Counted from the first letter of the stretch, positions 25,741 to 36,350 are shown. The stretch: 64,000 bases of DNA from Nitrospinia bacterium (GCA_029261715.1 JAJDAT010000025.1:434001-498000); one strand, 5' to 3'. A program made the numbers and translations. Notes: a model not told the origin generated them from the sequence alone.

Positions 25741-27378
25741 ATGAATACATCTATTTCAAAAAAATCATCAGTTAAAAAAAAGGGGGGGCTATTTGGTTTA
25801 TTTGGAAATGGCTCGAATACCCAGCAAATTGAAATTCAGGCTAAATTAGACGCCATTGATAAATCTCAGGCAGTGATCGAATTCGAAATGGATGGAACGA
25901 TTATTACAGCCAATGATAACTTTTTAAACTGTTTGGGGTATCGGCTTGATGAAGTGCAAGGTCAACATCATCGAATGTTCGCTGATCCTACCTATGCAAA
26001 GAGCAACGAATATCGAGCATTTTGGGGAAAACTCAACCGAGGAGAATTTGATTCTGGTGAATATAAAAGACTGGGCAAAGGCGGAAGAGAGGTATGGATA
26101 CAAGCGTCTTATAATCCTATTATTGACGATAAAGGAAAACCTTTTAAAGTCGTTAAATTCGCCACGGACGTAACCGATCAAAAAATTAAAAATTCAGAAT
26201 TTGAAGCAAAAATTGACGCCATTAACAAATCTCAAGGAACAATCGAGTTCAATATGGACGGAACAGTTATCACCGCCAATCAAAACTTTTTAAATGTTTT
26301 GGGTTACCGGCTTGATGAAGTTCAAGGCCAACATCATAGAACGGTTTGCGAGCCTTCTTATGCGCAAAGTAATGAATATAGAATGTTTTGGGCAAAACTT
26401 AACGAAGGTGAGTTTGACGCAGGGCAATACAAGAGATTTGGAAAAAATGGAAAAGAGATTTGGATTCAGGCTTCCTATAATCCCATCATGGATTTGAACG
26501 GAAAACCCTATAAAGTTGTAAAGTTTGCAACAGACATAACAGCTCAAAAGAAAATGGAGCTAAACGTCAAAAATACGATTGAAGAGTTGATGAAAAACTC
26601 TGAAGGTCTTTCTGCAGCGGCGCAACAACTGACCTTGGTGAGTACCACTATGAGCGCCAATGCGGAAGAAACCTCAGCTCAAACAGGAGTCGTTTCTGGA
26701 GTTAGTTCGGAAGTGAGTAATAGTATCAATGCAGTTGCGTCGGGTATGGAAGAGATGGCGGCTAGTATTAAGGAAATTGCACAAAACTCTACTCAAGCGG
26801 CTCAAATTGCAGGCCAGGCGGTAGAAGAATCTGTTAAAACCAATGAAATCGTCTCTAAACTTGGAATTAGTAGTGGAGAAATTGGGGAAGTCATTAAAGT
26901 TATCAACTCAATCGCAGAACAAACCAATCTTTTGGCATTAAACGCCACAATTGAAGCGGCGCGTGCTGGAGAAGCCGGTAAAGGATTTGCGGTAGTTGCA
27001 AATGAGGTTAAAGAACTCGCTAAGGAAACCGCAAAAGCGACAGAAGACATTAGTAAAAAAATCGAAACTATTCAAACCGATACCCAAAGCGCAGTTAAAG
27101 CTATCAATGAAATAACCAATATCATCAACCAAGTAAATGATATTTCATCGACTATTGCGAGCGCTGTTGAAGAACAAACAGCCACAACCGCTGAAATGGG
27201 ACGTAGCATTGAGGATGCTGCAAAAGGAGGAAATGAGATCACTGAAAATATTGCTGGAGTGGCTACAGCGGCTGAAAGTACGAATCAGGGCGCGAATGAT
27301 ATGAATAATTCTGCCGGAGAGCTTTCAACAATGGCGGTTAACCTGCAAGAACTAGTTAACCAGCTCAAGCAAGTCTGA
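25741..27378 (+). CDS. Soluble methyl-accepting chemotaxis protein with tandem PAS domains
   Basis: 545 residues and no membrane helix, so a cytoplasmic receptor. Two PAS domains (about 30-150 and 155-273) are near copies of each other ([24 protein letters not shown], [17 protein letters not shown]). They resemble Aer-type PAS folds, although the bound cofactor, if any, is not evident. Residues about 285-545 are the helical signalling domain, with the conserved hairpin tip [30 protein letters not shown]. It should pass signals to CheA/CheW, which are not in this window. The internal PAS duplication at DNA and protein level suggests a fairly recent event. Confidence 0.94.
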   Translation: MNTSISKKSSVKKKGGLFGLFGNGSNTQQIEIQAKLDAIDKSQAVIEFEMDGTIITANDNFLNCLGYRLDEVQGQHHRMFADPTYAKSNEYRAFWGKLNRGEFDSGEYKRLGKGGREVWIQASYNPIIDDKGKPFKVVKFATDVTDQKIKNSEFEAKIDAINKSQGTIEFNMDGTVITANQNFLNVLGYRLDEVQGQHHRTVCEPSYAQSNEYRMFWAKLNEGEFDAGQYKRFGKNGKEIWIQASYNPIMDLNGKPYKVVKFATDITAQKKMELNVKNTIEELMKNSEGLSAAAQQLTLVSTTMSANAEETSAQTGVVSGVSSEVSNSINAVASGMEEMAASIKEIAQNSTQAAQIAGQAVEESVKTNEIVSKLGISSGEIGEVIKVINSIAEQTNLLALNATIEAARAGEAGKGFAVVANEVKELAKETAKATEDISKKIETIQTDTQSAVKAINEITNIINQVNDISSTIASAVEEQTATTAEMGRSIEDAAKGGNEITENIAGVATAAESTNQGANDMNNSAGELSTMAVNLQELVNQLKQV

Positions 27379-27524
27379 TCGGAGATAGTTTTCACATCAA
27401 GTTGTTTTGTGTTAATTGAAAAATCACATGATGTATTTACATAAGTTTTAATTAGTTTTTTGGTCTAACGAGATTATAAGATTTCTTCCTTCTCATAATA
27501 TTTTTCACGTTTGGGTAGTTATTG

Positions 27525-30500
27525 ATGTTTAAACAGCTTAATAACCTTAGTGTCGGTAGACGGATTTTACTGAACTCTTTAGTTGGTATTGTCTTGATGG
27601 CTTTTATTGGAGGATTAGCTGTTATGCGTCTCCGTGATATTGATGCGACGGTGGATGATCTTGCAGATAACTTTGCTACGGATCAGCATCTTGCCGATGT
27701 TATGGTCGCTAAAATCTTATTATCTCGGTTTTATGCAAATAGATATATCTTGCTTCAAGAAGACACCGACTTAGTTCGTTTTCATCAAGAATATGACGCA
27801 TTCGAAAGCGTATTAAAACAAGCTGATCTGCAAATCACTAATCCGGAACGCGTTAAAATGTTACAGAAGATCAAAACCGGAGTTGAAGAATATGGAGATT
27901 TTTTTGAGATTGTTAGGGAGCTTCTGGATAAACGAAACGCAAAAGTAAAGAATGTTTTAAATATCGAAGGTCCAAAGATTGAAGGTATTTTAAATGAATT
28001 AAAAGTAAACAGAGAAATAAACACCAGTATCCAATGGACAAATTCATTTTCAGAAATATTGGATGCCCTGTTACTCATGCGATTAAATGTTTTTAAATTT
28101 CTTCAAAATGGCGATGAAATGTGGGCCATTGAATATAATAGACACAAAAATAAAGCCTTTGAGGTACTCGGAGATTTAACCGAGGAAAAATTTTCTCCTG
28201 ATGTGATGCGGAAAATAAATATTGGTCGAAGTTCTTTTCAAATCTATCACGAAGCTTTTACGGAGCTTAAAAGGGATGCAATAAAAACCGGGTCAATTAT
28301 TAAAGAAAAACTGTCCGTTATCGGCCCTAAGGTCCGAATTCAGGCTTCGGAAATGTCGGATAGTGTTGCGGTAGATTTTGCACAAACGAACAGAGCGACG
28401 GATGAACTGGTTCGGGTGACTCAAATTTGGCTCTTAGTGACGCTTGTTTTTGGCATTAGTTTTAAATTGATTACCTCCCTGCTGTTAGGGCGCAGTATTA
28501 CTCAGCCTCTTGTAGCTCTTACCAAAATTGCGGACCAAATGACGGCTGGAAAAATTCAGGAAATAAATCAATCCCAAAGAAAATTTTTGCTCTCTACAAT
28601 TGTATCGCGAAAAGATGAGTTGGGAAAAATTGGGCAAGTCTTTTTAGCTTTAGGAAATTACTTTGGTAACGTTATTACCGATATCGTTCATGTGGCCGAA
28701 GGGTTAGCTCAAGGTAAATTGGATGTGGCGCCAAAAGCGGAATATCGAGGCGATTTGATAAAAATCAAAGATTCTCTCAGTATTGCTCTACTAGATCTTA
28801 GGAGCGTTATTGAAGATATCGAAAAAGCTTCAACCGCGATGGCTAAAGGGGATTCCTTGATTAAACCAGAAGCAAAATATCGAGGAGATTTTTCCAGAAT
28901 TCAAGAGGCTTTAAGGTCGGCATCGAATAACCTTCAAAATGCCACAACTGCAAATGAAAAACAAAATTGGCTAAGAACGGGACTGGCAGGGTTGACCGAA
29001 AGCATGCAAGGAGACCTTGAACTTAGTGTTTTAAATAAAAAGTTTTTAGATAGTTTAGTGAAAAATTTGAAGGCAGATGTTGGCATGCTATACATTATAG
29101 AAGACCAAGATCAAGACCAAGACCAAGGACCTATAAAAATCCTTAAACTGAACTCGTGTTACGGTTTTGTTCCTAATTTGGAAAATAAAACGGGTCATAA
29201 TATAGAGTTTAAAATAGGAGAGGGGCTTGTTGGGCAGGCTGCCCTCGAGAATTCCCCTATTGTTAAAAACCAAGATTTTATAGACGTGGTTCCGACGCAA
29301 CAATCTGGTCTTGTTAATTTCTATCCTAAACATGTTGTCGTAATTCCCTTTGCCTATGAGAATCATGTGAAAGGTGTTATTGAGCTTGGAAAAAATCAAG
29401 AATTCACTTCAGAAGATATGGAGTTCTTGGATCTGGCAATGCCGGCTTTGGGGATTTCTGTCAATACGGCCCAATCCAGAGAGAGGATGGCAGAATTACT
29501 GAAAGAGAGTGAAATCCAATCACAAGATTTGAAAATTAAGCAAGAAGAAGTGAATTTAACTAATAAAGAGCTCATTGAACGTACCAAGACTCTCGAAGAA
29601 CAACAGGAAAACATACGCGTTCAAAACCTCGATTTACAGTCTGCACAAAATGAATTGATAAAAAAAGCGGATGAGTTAGAACAAAACAGTAAATACAAAT
29701 CAGAGTTTTTAGCCAACATGTCGCACGAGTTGCGCACCCCATTAAACAGTTTATTAATTCTTGCGAAAAATTTTGCGGACAATAACGATGGTAATTTAAC
29801 AGAGGAACAGATCGAAGAAGCAAATATTATACATAGCGGCGGTAACGATTTGATGGACCTAATCAATGAAATTTTGGATCTTTCAAAAGTAGAAGCGGGT
29901 AAATTAGACCTTGACATAGATGAAGTATCGATTGAAAAAATGATTGAAAACCTAAAGATGCAGTTTTCCCCTTTAGCCGATAAAAGTGAGCATGACTTTC
30001 AAATCGAAATAGATTCCAAATTACCTCCTGTAATTATGGGGGACGAGCAGAGGATACAACAAGTCTTAAAAAACTTCCTTTCTAATGCTATGAAATTTAC
30101 CCAAAAAGGTTTAATTAAGTTAAAAGTTTTTCACCCAAACCCAACGGAAGAAATTTTCTTGAACGATCTGAAGGCTAATGATTTTATTGGTTTTTTAGTC
30201 TCAGATTCTGGAATTGGGATCCCAAAAGAAAAACAAAAAGCTATTTTCGAAGCTTTTCAACAAGCGGATGGTTCTACCAGTCGTGATTTTGGAGGCACTG
30301 GTTTAGGTTTAACTATATCGCAAAAGCTAGTTAAGCTTATGGATGGTAAGATTGAATTAAAAAGCGAAGAAGGCATAGGTAGTGTTTTTACTTTTTATCT
30401 ACCATTGAAAACTCCAAACGGAATATACGAGGTTTTAGATTGTGAACAAAATAGCTTAGTTGTTCTTAATGGTTTAAATAACTCAGAAAGCGAAGTTGAT

Positions 30501-31322
30501 AACTCGAATTCAAGCAAAACTATTTTGGTTGTTGAAGACGAACCAAAAAGCCAAAAAGCTATAAATAAACTTTTTGATAAAAAGAAAATCGAAACCACTT
30601 ACGTGAACTCGGGAGAAAAGGCTTACCTTTTTCTTAAAGAAAAAAATATTGACTGTATGATTCTAGATTTGGGCTTAGCGGATATGAATGGAATGGATCT
30701 ATTACGCAAAATCGATAGTGATAAATCAATTATTAAACCGCCAATAGTTGTTTTTACGGCAAGAGATCTATCTCTTGAAGAGTACAAAGAAATAATGAAA
30801 CGATCTGATTCCATTGTATTAAAGGGATCTAATGCTTCGGAAAACTTAGTTGCAAAAGTTGATTTGCTTTTATACTCAAAAATTTCTTCGATGAACATAG
30901 AAGAAAAAAAGGAGTCTGTAGTTACTGTAAAAAAAGATCTGAGTTTAAAAGGCAAAAAAATACTATTGGTCGACGACGATATAAGAAATACTTACGCTCT
31001 TTCAAAGATATTAAAAGGGTGGGGACTAAACTTAATTATGGCCGATAACGGTAAGCTAGCGCTGAAAAAATTAATAGAAATAGAAAACATTGATTTAGTT
31101 CTTATGGACATAATGATGCCAGTTATGGATGGCTATGAAGCTATCTCAAAAATTAGAACCATGGATGACTATATAAAAACGCCTATTATAGCCTTTACAG
31201 CTAAGGCAATGAAGGAAGACCGAGAAAAATGTATAAATGTAGGGGCTAACGACTATATGTCGAAACCTGTAAATACAGATAAACTCTTTTCCATGTTGCA
31301 GTCTTGGGTAGGGAAAAATTGA
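27525..31322 (+). CDS. Hybrid sensor histidine kinase with HAMP, GAF and two receiver domains
   Basis: 1265 residues. In order: first membrane helix (about 15-35), helical periplasmic sensor (about 40-295, resembling the HBM/4HB type), second helix (about 300-322), HAMP and HAMP-like repeats (about 325-480), GAF (about 490-650), a coiled coil, HisKA with phospho-acceptor His734 (FLANMSHELRTPLNS), HATPase (DSGIGIPKEKQ, GGTGLGLTIS), receiver 1 (Asp1048 in MILDLGL) and receiver 2 (Asp1195 in VLMDIMMPVMDG, with FTAKA and SKPV). The frame opens at TTG 27522, but ATG 27525 is a simpler start. A (DQ)n run sits in the GAF domain near residue 528. Its sensor shares motifs with the chemoreceptor at 33431, so both may read the same ligand. 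Output partner unknown. Confidence 0.94.
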   Translation: MFKQLNNLSVGRRILLNSLVGIVLMAFIGGLAVMRLRDIDATVDDLADNFATDQHLADVMVAKILLSRFYANRYILLQEDTDLVRFHQEYDAFESVLKQADLQITNPERVKMLQKIKTGVEEYGDFFEIVRELLDKRNAKVKNVLNIEGPKIEGILNELKVNREINTSIQWTNSFSEILDALLLMRLNVFKFLQNGDEMWAIEYNRHKNKAFEVLGDLTEEKFSPDVMRKINIGRSSFQIYHEAFTELKRDAIKTGSIIKEKLSVIGPKVRIQASEMSDSVAVDFAQTNRATDELVRVTQIWLLVTLVFGISFKLITSLLLGRSITQPLVALTKIADQMTAGKIQEINQSQRKFLLSTIVSRKDELGKIGQVFLALGNYFGNVITDIVHVAEGLAQGKLDVAPKAEYRGDLIKIKDSLSIALLDLRSVIEDIEKASTAMAKGDSLIKPEAKYRGDFSRIQEALRSASNNLQNATTANEKQNWLRTGLAGLTESMQGDLELSVLNKKFLDSLVKNLKADVGMLYIIEDQDQDQDQGPIKILKLNSCYGFVPNLENKTGHNIEFKIGEGLVGQAALENSPIVKNQDFIDVVPTQQSGLVNFYPKHVVVIPFAYENHVKGVIELGKNQEFTSEDMEFLDLAMPALGISVNTAQSRERMAELLKESEIQSQDLKIKQEEVNLTNKELIERTKTLEEQQENIRVQNLDLQSAQNELIKKADELEQNSKYKSEFLANMSHELRTPLNSLLILAKNFADNNDGNLTEEQIEEANIIHSGGNDLMDLINEILDLSKVEAGKLDLDIDEVSIEKMIENLKMQFSPLADKSEHDFQIEIDSKLPPVIMGDEQRIQQVLKNFLSNAMKFTQKGLIKLKVFHPNPTEEIFLNDLKANDFIGFLVSDSGIGIPKEKQKAIFEAFQQADGSTSRDFGGTGLGLTISQKLVKLMDGKIELKSEEGIGSVFTFYLPLKTPNGIYEVLDCEQNSLVVLNGLNNSESEVDNSNSSKTILVVEDEPKSQKAINKLFDKKKIETTYVNSGEKAYLFLKEKNIDCMILDLGLADMNGMDLLRKIDSDKSIIKPPIVVFTARDLSLEEYKEIMKRSDSIVLKGSNASENLVAKVDLLLYSKISSMNIEEKKESVVTVKKDLSLKGKKILLVDDDIRNTYALSKILKGWGLNLIMADNGKLALKKLIEIENIDLVLMDIMMPVMDGYEAISKIRTMDDYIKTPIIAFTAKAMKEDREKCINVGANDYMSKPVNTDKLFSMLQSWVGKN

Positions 31323-31382
31323 AACTGATCTTTATTATAGGTAATTGATAAGGTTTTAGGCGCTTCACAGAAGCTATTATGA

Positions 31383-31401
31383 ACGTTTTATTTTAAAACG
31401 T
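31383..31401 (+). terminator. Perfect AT-rich hairpin after the hybrid kinase
   Basis: ACGTTTTA-TTT-TAAAACGT forms an eight-base-pair stem 60 bases after the kinase stop. It is AT-rich and followed only by a weak T-run (ACTTTTT), so it could be a terminator or a palindromic protein site. Confidence 0.35.
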
Positions 31402-31432
31402 GATTGTACTTTTTAATGAAGGTTTTTTGAAA

Positions 31433-31528
31433 ACGATCCCAGTTCCTAAAGTGTTAGTTATGAACGATCTTTTGCATAATATTTCAGTTATTCAGAAAAT
31501 ATTAAAAAAACTTCTCATTGAAATCTGA
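31433..31528 (+). pseudogene. Possible remnant of a receiver domain
   Basis: This stretch translates to PKVLVMNDLLHNISVIQKILKK followed by a stop. It resembles the first strand and helix of response-regulator receivers (KILVVDD...NxxVIxxIL), but the acidic pair is degraded to Asn-Asp and no further receiver sequence follows. It lies about 110 bases after a kinase that itself ends with receivers. It may be the decayed start of another receiver or chance. Confidence 0.3.
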
Positions 31529-31806
31529 TTGCCAGATCAGGTAATTAAGCTCTCTCACTTGTTGAGGCTTTTATCGGTTGTCTGTGTGTATTCCGCATAT
31601 CTAATTAATTGGTTTGTTTAATACCTAAATTCAAATTACCTAATACATGTTGTCTACAGGTTTTCTACAGGGTGTGGATGCCTATTTAGTGCTAAAAATA
31701 AGGCTTTAAGATTAAAAACGAAGTGCAAGTATTTGACATCTTATTATAGCTAATGGTATAAATTGAAAATCTAATTATTCGCTTTAAACGATCCTTTGGT
31801 TCGTTT

Positions 31807-31828
31807 GGCATGGTATGCCTATTTTTTT
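31807..31828 (+). terminator. Terminator-like hairpin ahead of the porin
   Basis: GGCAT-GGT-ATGCC forms a short perfect stem followed by TA and seven Ts. It is about 143 bases before the porin ATG, so it may terminate an upstream transcript or act as an attenuator in the porin leader. Confidence 0.42.
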
Positions 31829-31970
31829 GGCGGGGGGAATGTGGGCTTAGAATTACAGCCTTTTCTTCGGTGACAAGGAAAAACGATTGTCTGGGGCAAT
31901 TATGTAGATTCTATAGCTACACTTACTAAAAATATAAATTAAGTTAGACTTCAACTTATTGTAGGGATTT

Positions 31971-33386
31971 ATGAGCGCAACTAGAAAGAAATTTCATAGT
32001 AATTTTTTCAAATTAGCATTGATTATTTTGCTTTACCCGTTGCAGGTTAGCGCTGAAAGCTTCAGTCCGCCAGACTTTAACTATAGTCGCTATTTAGAAG
32101 ATTATAGTTATTTAAAGGATGAAACTAAAAGGACTGGTTTATTTGATTCTATTAAATACATGCCATTAGACAAAGATGGAGAAATTTACCTGTCTCTTGG
32201 CGGAGAAACAAGACAGCATTACGAAAATGTAAGAAACGGTAATTGGGGGGCTACGCCAAACGACGATAACGGTTATTACCTTCAGCGTTATATGTTTCAT
32301 GGTGATTTGCATATTGGCAAACAGGCGCGAACGTTTGTTGAATTTAAGAGTGGTATTGAATCGGGAAGAGCTGGAGGACCTCGAGGTGTCGACGAAGATA
32401 AGTTTGATCTTCACCAAGCCTTTTTTGATTATAAGTTTAACCATGGCGATAACCATAGCTCCACATTGAGAGTTGGACGACAAGAATTGATTTTCGGAGC
32501 TCGTAGATTTGTCAATTATCGTGAACGTCCCAATGTACGTTTGAGTTTTGACGGCGCTAAATTGATTTGGGAAAAAGGATTATGGAATGTTTCTGCATTT
32601 GCTACAAAGCCTGTCGAAGTTGACCCGGGAGTACTGGACGATAATTATATTCACAATCAAACTTTTTGGGGACTCTATACCGTTAGAAAACGTCCTCAGA
32701 TAATTCCTGGAAATATCGATTTATATTACTTGGGGTTAGAAAGAGACACCGCTCGGTTTGTTCAAGGTACGGATAATGAATTACGTCATTCTTTTGGTAC
32801 GCGTTGGTGGGATAAAACGGGGCCTTGGGATTATAACTTCGAATTTATTTACCAGATCGGAAAATTTGGTAAGGGAGATATCAACGCATTTACATTTGCG
32901 TCGGATACCGGATATACCTTGAAGTTTCCGTCGCATAAAGTTCGTTTGAGTTTGCGTGGAGATATTTCAAGCGGTGATGATGATCCCAATGATTCTGATT
33001 TGGAAACATTTAATTTGCATTTTGCAAAGGGCAAGCATTTAGGACAGTTCGCGCCATATGGTCCTGTAAACCTTATGGAGATACATCCTAAAGTGGATAT
33101 TCATATTCTCCAAAAATATAAAGTTACGGCTATGTGGGAATTTCTATGGCGTCAAAGCGTGGACGATGGAATTTATTCAATTGGCCAAGGGCCTTTAAGA
33201 ACTGGAAGTCAAAGTAATGCGCGTTACGTTGGTAATCAAGCGATTCTAGAGGCAAGTTGGCAAATTGACCGACATTTAGCTGTCAGGGCTTTATCTAGTT
33301 ATTTCTTTGCAGGAACCTTTTTGAAGGAAACACCACCAGGAGAAGATATTGGGTATCTGTCTGGGATGTTGACCTATAAATTCTAA
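31971..33386 (+). CDS. Alginate-export-family outer-membrane porin
   Basis: 471 residues: a signal peptide (about 1-28, ending VSAES) and a beta-barrel with features of the alginate_exp/AlgE-like family: LSLGGETRQHYENV, LQRYMFHGDLHIG, LRVGRQELIFGARRFVNYRERPNVRLSFDGAKL and a C-terminal GYLSGMLTYKF ending in Phe. Despite the family name, members are general 18-strand anion or sugar porins, and nothing here indicates alginate. TAGGGA precedes ATG. It stands 45 bases upstream of the chemoreceptor at 33431, so the solute admitted may be what the receptor senses. Confidence 0.88.
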   Translation: MSATRKKFHSNFFKLALIILLYPLQVSAESFSPPDFNYSRYLEDYSYLKDETKRTGLFDSIKYMPLDKDGEIYLSLGGETRQHYENVRNGNWGATPNDDNGYYLQRYMFHGDLHIGKQARTFVEFKSGIESGRAGGPRGVDEDKFDLHQAFFDYKFNHGDNHSSTLRVGRQELIFGARRFVNYRERPNVRLSFDGAKLIWEKGLWNVSAFATKPVEVDPGVLDDNYIHNQTFWGLYTVRKRPQIIPGNIDLYYLGLERDTARFVQGTDNELRHSFGTRWWDKTGPWDYNFEFIYQIGKFGKGDINAFTFASDTGYTLKFPSHKVRLSLRGDISSGDDDPNDSDLETFNLHFAKGKHLGQFAPYGPVNLMEIHPKVDIHILQKYKVTAMWEFLWRQSVDDGIYSIGQGPLRTGSQSNARYVGNQAILEASWQIDRHLAVRALSSYFFAGTFLKETPPGEDIGYLSGMLTYKF

Positions 33387-33430
33387 TTATTTTTTAGTCT
33401 ACTAATAAGCTAAATAAGGGCAGGAGAAAA

Positions 33431-35605
33431 ATGAAATCTAATTTAAATCATGGCGGAGTCAAGTTCTCAATTGTTAATAGAATGAAAGTAGGGACTAAAA
33501 TTTATTTTGGTTTTGGAGCGGTGCTTCTTTTGACAGTTCTTATCTCATTGTTGGCGATAAATTCTATTACTGATTTGGAAAAAGGTTTTAATGGTTTAGA
33601 CGGGATGGTGGAAGACGAAAACCTTGTTAGAGAGTTACAATCCAAAATTGCCTTGTTCCGAATCGATATTCTTAAGTACATAGGTTCTAATACAGAAGAA
33701 GATCAAAATAAAGCGGAAGCGTCTTTGGATAAAGTAAACGAGCTTATAGAGTTGTCAAAGAAAGAAATCAATAAACCAGATCGAGCAAAATTAGTAAAAA
33801 AAATCAGTCAAGGAGCAGGTGAGTATGCCGCTGGGTTTAAAGAAATAATTGGTTTAATTGATCGGAGAAATGATCTTGTTTTTAATACGTTAAATATTGT
33901 AGGACCAAAGATTCGTATAGATCTTTCGACAATTAATTCAGGGGCTTTCAATGCAGGAGATTATGAGTCCGCAAGTTATGCAGGGTTAGCTCAACAGGAT
34001 TTACTTTTAGCTCGGTTATATGTTGTTAAATTTTTAACATCAAATTCAAAAAAAGACGCCGAGCGCGTTGATATTGAATTTGCAAAGTTTGATATAAACC
34101 TTTCCAAATTAGAAGCTAGTCTTGAGAATCCTACCCGTATAAAGCTTCTGAAGAAAATTAAAATAGATGTTCCAGTATATAGAAAAGCCTTCGCCGACTT
34201 GGTTGAAACAATAATTTCGAGAAATGGAATTCGTAAAAATGTTTTGGATCGTAATGGTGGTTTGATTAGTGGGATGATAGACCAAGTTAAAGACTCTGTG
34301 AGCGTTGATGAAAAAACATTAAAAAATAATGTGAAGGAAAAAATAGTCAAATCAAATAAGCAGAGTATTTCCATTGCAGTAACGGTTTTTTTGATGGGTA
34401 TGGTTATCGCTTTTTATATTGGTCGAAAAATCACTCGTCCTGTTGATCGAGTAGTTAGCGTTGTGAATAAAATCGCGACAGGAGATTTTAATAAAAAAAT
34501 AGTGATTGAATCATCTGACGAGATAGGCGCTCTGGGACAAAATATTAACGAAATGGCAGTGAGTTTAAAATCTGCAACAGAAGAAAGAGAAAAGTTAAAC
34601 GAAGAGATTAACGAGAAAGAACGCAGTCAGGCGGAACGTGACCGACATCAAACTGAAGAGTTACAAAATAAAGTAAACTCCATTTTGGATGTTGTTAAAT
34701 CCGCTGAAGAAGGCGATCTTACGAAAGAAGTGACTGTGCATGGAGCCGACTCTATAGGGCAAATGGGAGAAGGTTTGGACAGGTTTTTCAAAAAACTTCG
34801 GGGGAATATTGAGAAGATCGCTAATAACTCGGATTCTCTTTCTTCAGCTTCCAATCAATTAAGTGAAGTAAGTCAACAAATGGCTAGTAGCGCCGAAGAA
34901 ACGTCCGTTCAATCAGAAGTTGTTTCAACAGCCTCTTCAGAGGTTAGCAAAAATGTGACTATAGTAACTTCAGGAACTGGAGAAATGAGCGCAAGTATTA
35001 ACGAAATAGCTAAAAATGCCAACGAAGCGGCAAAAATTACAAATGAAGCTGTACAAATTTCAGAATCAACAAACAGTACGGTTAAACAACTTGGCGAAAG
35101 TTCTACTGAAATAGGTCAGGTGATTAAGGTTATTACTACGATTGCCGAACAAACAAATCTCTTAGCTCTTAATGCAACGATTGAAGCGGCGCGTGCTGGC
35201 GAGGCGGGTAAAGGTTTTGCTGTTGTTGCAAATGAGGTGAAAGAGTTGGCGAAAGAAACTTCTAAGGCGACAGAAGATATTAGTAATCGGATACAATCAA
35301 TTCAAACTGACACTCAAAAAGCGGTAGAAGCAAATGATCAGATTACAGATGTTATTGATCAAATTAGAGCTATATCAAATACGATCGCAAGTGCAGTTGA
35401 AGAACAAACGGCAACCACTTCCGAGATGAGCCGTAATTCTGAAGAAGCGGCTAGAGGTGTTGATGAAATCTCCAAAAATATTGACGGTGTCGCTGAAGCT
35501 GCAAGGTTAACTTCGGAAGGAAGTTCTGAAACTCAACAAGCTGTACAAAACTTGGAACAGATGTCTGTGGAGTTAAAGGACTTGGTAAGTCAATTTAAGT
35601 ATTGA
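33431..35605 (+). CDS. Transmembrane methyl-accepting chemotaxis protein with helical sensor
   Basis: 724 residues. A strong AGGAG lies before ATG. First helix about 25-45, a long all-helical periplasmic sensor (about 50-310) built of two similar modules ([12 protein letters not shown], then a later [14 protein letters not shown] segment), second helix about 312-332, HAMP (about 335-385), a second HAMP-like segment (about 415-460) and the signalling domain with [30 protein letters not shown]. The bimodular sensor resembles HBM receptors such as McpS, which sense organic acids; the family call is inferred from pattern. The hybrid kinase upstream has a related sensor ([17 protein letters not shown] here versus KRNAKVKNVLNIEGPKI there). 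Confidence 0.94.
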   Translation: MKSNLNHGGVKFSIVNRMKVGTKIYFGFGAVLLLTVLISLLAINSITDLEKGFNGLDGMVEDENLVRELQSKIALFRIDILKYIGSNTEEDQNKAEASLDKVNELIELSKKEINKPDRAKLVKKISQGAGEYAAGFKEIIGLIDRRNDLVFNTLNIVGPKIRIDLSTINSGAFNAGDYESASYAGLAQQDLLLARLYVVKFLTSNSKKDAERVDIEFAKFDINLSKLEASLENPTRIKLLKKIKIDVPVYRKAFADLVETIISRNGIRKNVLDRNGGLISGMIDQVKDSVSVDEKTLKNNVKEKIVKSNKQSISIAVTVFLMGMVIAFYIGRKITRPVDRVVSVVNKIATGDFNKKIVIESSDEIGALGQNINEMAVSLKSATEEREKLNEEINEKERSQAERDRHQTEELQNKVNSILDVVKSAEEGDLTKEVTVHGADSIGQMGEGLDRFFKKLRGNIEKIANNSDSLSSASNQLSEVSQQMASSAEETSVQSEVVSTASSEVSKNVTIVTSGTGEMSASINEIAKNANEAAKITNEAVQISESTNSTVKQLGESSTEIGQVIKVITTIAEQTNLLALNATIEAARAGEAGKGFAVVANEVKELAKETSKATEDISNRIQSIQTDTQKAVEANDQITDVIDQIRAISNTIASAVEEQTATTSEMSRNSEEAARGVDEISKNIDGVAEAARLTSEGSSETQQAVQNLEQMSVELKDLVSQFKY

Positions 35606-35764
35606 TAGCAATACAGGTTATTTGCCCAGAGTAACAACTGTTCGAAAAAAGAAAAATGTAAACGGTGTTTATTGTTTTCATATTATGTTTTTAAAGGTTT
35701 TGTTGTTTTCAATGAATTAAACAATTTTAGTTAGATCTATTCATCAAATAAAAAAACATTCAAA

Positions 35765-36013
35765 ATGCCAAAAAAAGTATCATTTGTTGAAACAAAATTA
35801 GGGCAACGATTACGAAAATGGCACAAGCTTCAAACGCTTACATTGACTCAATTATCGAATACACTCGGTGTTGGAATTGCAACTCTGTCTGACATAGAAA
35901 ATAATAAAACTGTTCCATCTATTGAAACCCTAGCTCGGTTATACAAAAATACTGATATCAATATTATTTGGTTGATGTTTAAGGAAGGAGATATGAGAAG
36001 AGAAAAGATATAA
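35765..36013 (+). CDS. Small XRE-family DNA-binding protein
   Basis: 82 residues comprising a single Cro/C1-type helix-turn-helix: LGQRLRKWHKLQTLTLTQLSNTLGVGIATLSDIENNKTVPSIETLARLYKNTDI. It has no effector domain. It may be a free-standing regulator. No toxin gene is adjacent, so a toxin-antitoxin role is unsupported. It is alone, 160 bases after the chemoreceptor and before a repeat-containing gap. No strong ribosome site is visible. Confidence 0.85.
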   Translation: MPKKVSFVETKLGQRLRKWHKLQTLTLTQLSNTLGVGIATLSDIENNKTVPSIETLARLYKNTDINIIWLMFKEGDMRREKI

Positions 36014-36179
36014 CGCTGTAAAAAAACTTTAAAAGTAGTTACTCGCTACTAAACTATATGGCTATAAAAAGTGACGTATTCTGATTCTAAATCATAGGTC
36101 ATGACAGGTTTTCATTCGTTTTATTTATTGATAGATAGAATTATACCAAATAAGTCATTTTAAATTATTCCTTCATGTA

Positions 36180-36232
36180 ATTTGCCCACAGAAATAGACA
36201 TAAAAAAAGAGCAAAAAAATCTGTTTATTTTA
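36180..36232 (+). repeat. Dispersed AT-rich repeat (CCCACAGAA...AAAAAAAGAGCA)
   Basis: GCCCACAGAA, then ATAAAAAAAGAGCA and AAATC are shared with 44513-44553 (ACCCACAGAA, ATAAAAAAAGAGCA, AAAGATC). A weaker match starting ACCCACA is at 49223. It sits in intergenic DNA and in two cases beside tRNA-like copies. Confidence 0.5.
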
Positions 36233-36283
36233 TTCTGTAGAGGTTTTCTCGTTACTTCAAACTTATAGTACCCTGGGTTTCTA

Positions 36284-36350
36284 ACAAATCCCACGAATTG
36301 TCATCCAGAAGCGATATGATGTATCGGTGAAGGATCTCGCCTCGATTTCA
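36284..36350 (+). repeat. REP-like element copy 1
   Basis: The words CAAATCCCACGA, TTGTCATCCAGA and AGGATCTCGCCTCGATTTC recur at 62088-62137 and, reversed, at 58328-58371. Repeats of this kind (TCATCCAGAGCGAAG...GGATC-like) are frequent between genes of many bacteria. Confidence 0.55.

Larger units (their letters stand above)
31323..31970. other. Intergenic region between kinase and porin
   Basis: 648 AT-rich bases. They contain the AT-rich hairpin at 31383, the possible receiver remnant at 31433 and a terminator-like hairpin at 31807. TTTCTACAGG/GTCTACAGG words occur near 31655. No intact gene is seen. Confidence 0.5.

Noticed and set aside
31971-33386. Alginate secretion role for the porin
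   Set aside because: The family name is misleading; no alginate synthesis genes (alg8, alg44, algG) are in the window.
35765-36013. Antitoxin of a toxin-antitoxin pair
   Set aside because: A single XRE helix-turn-helix fits, but there is no adjacent toxin-like gene.
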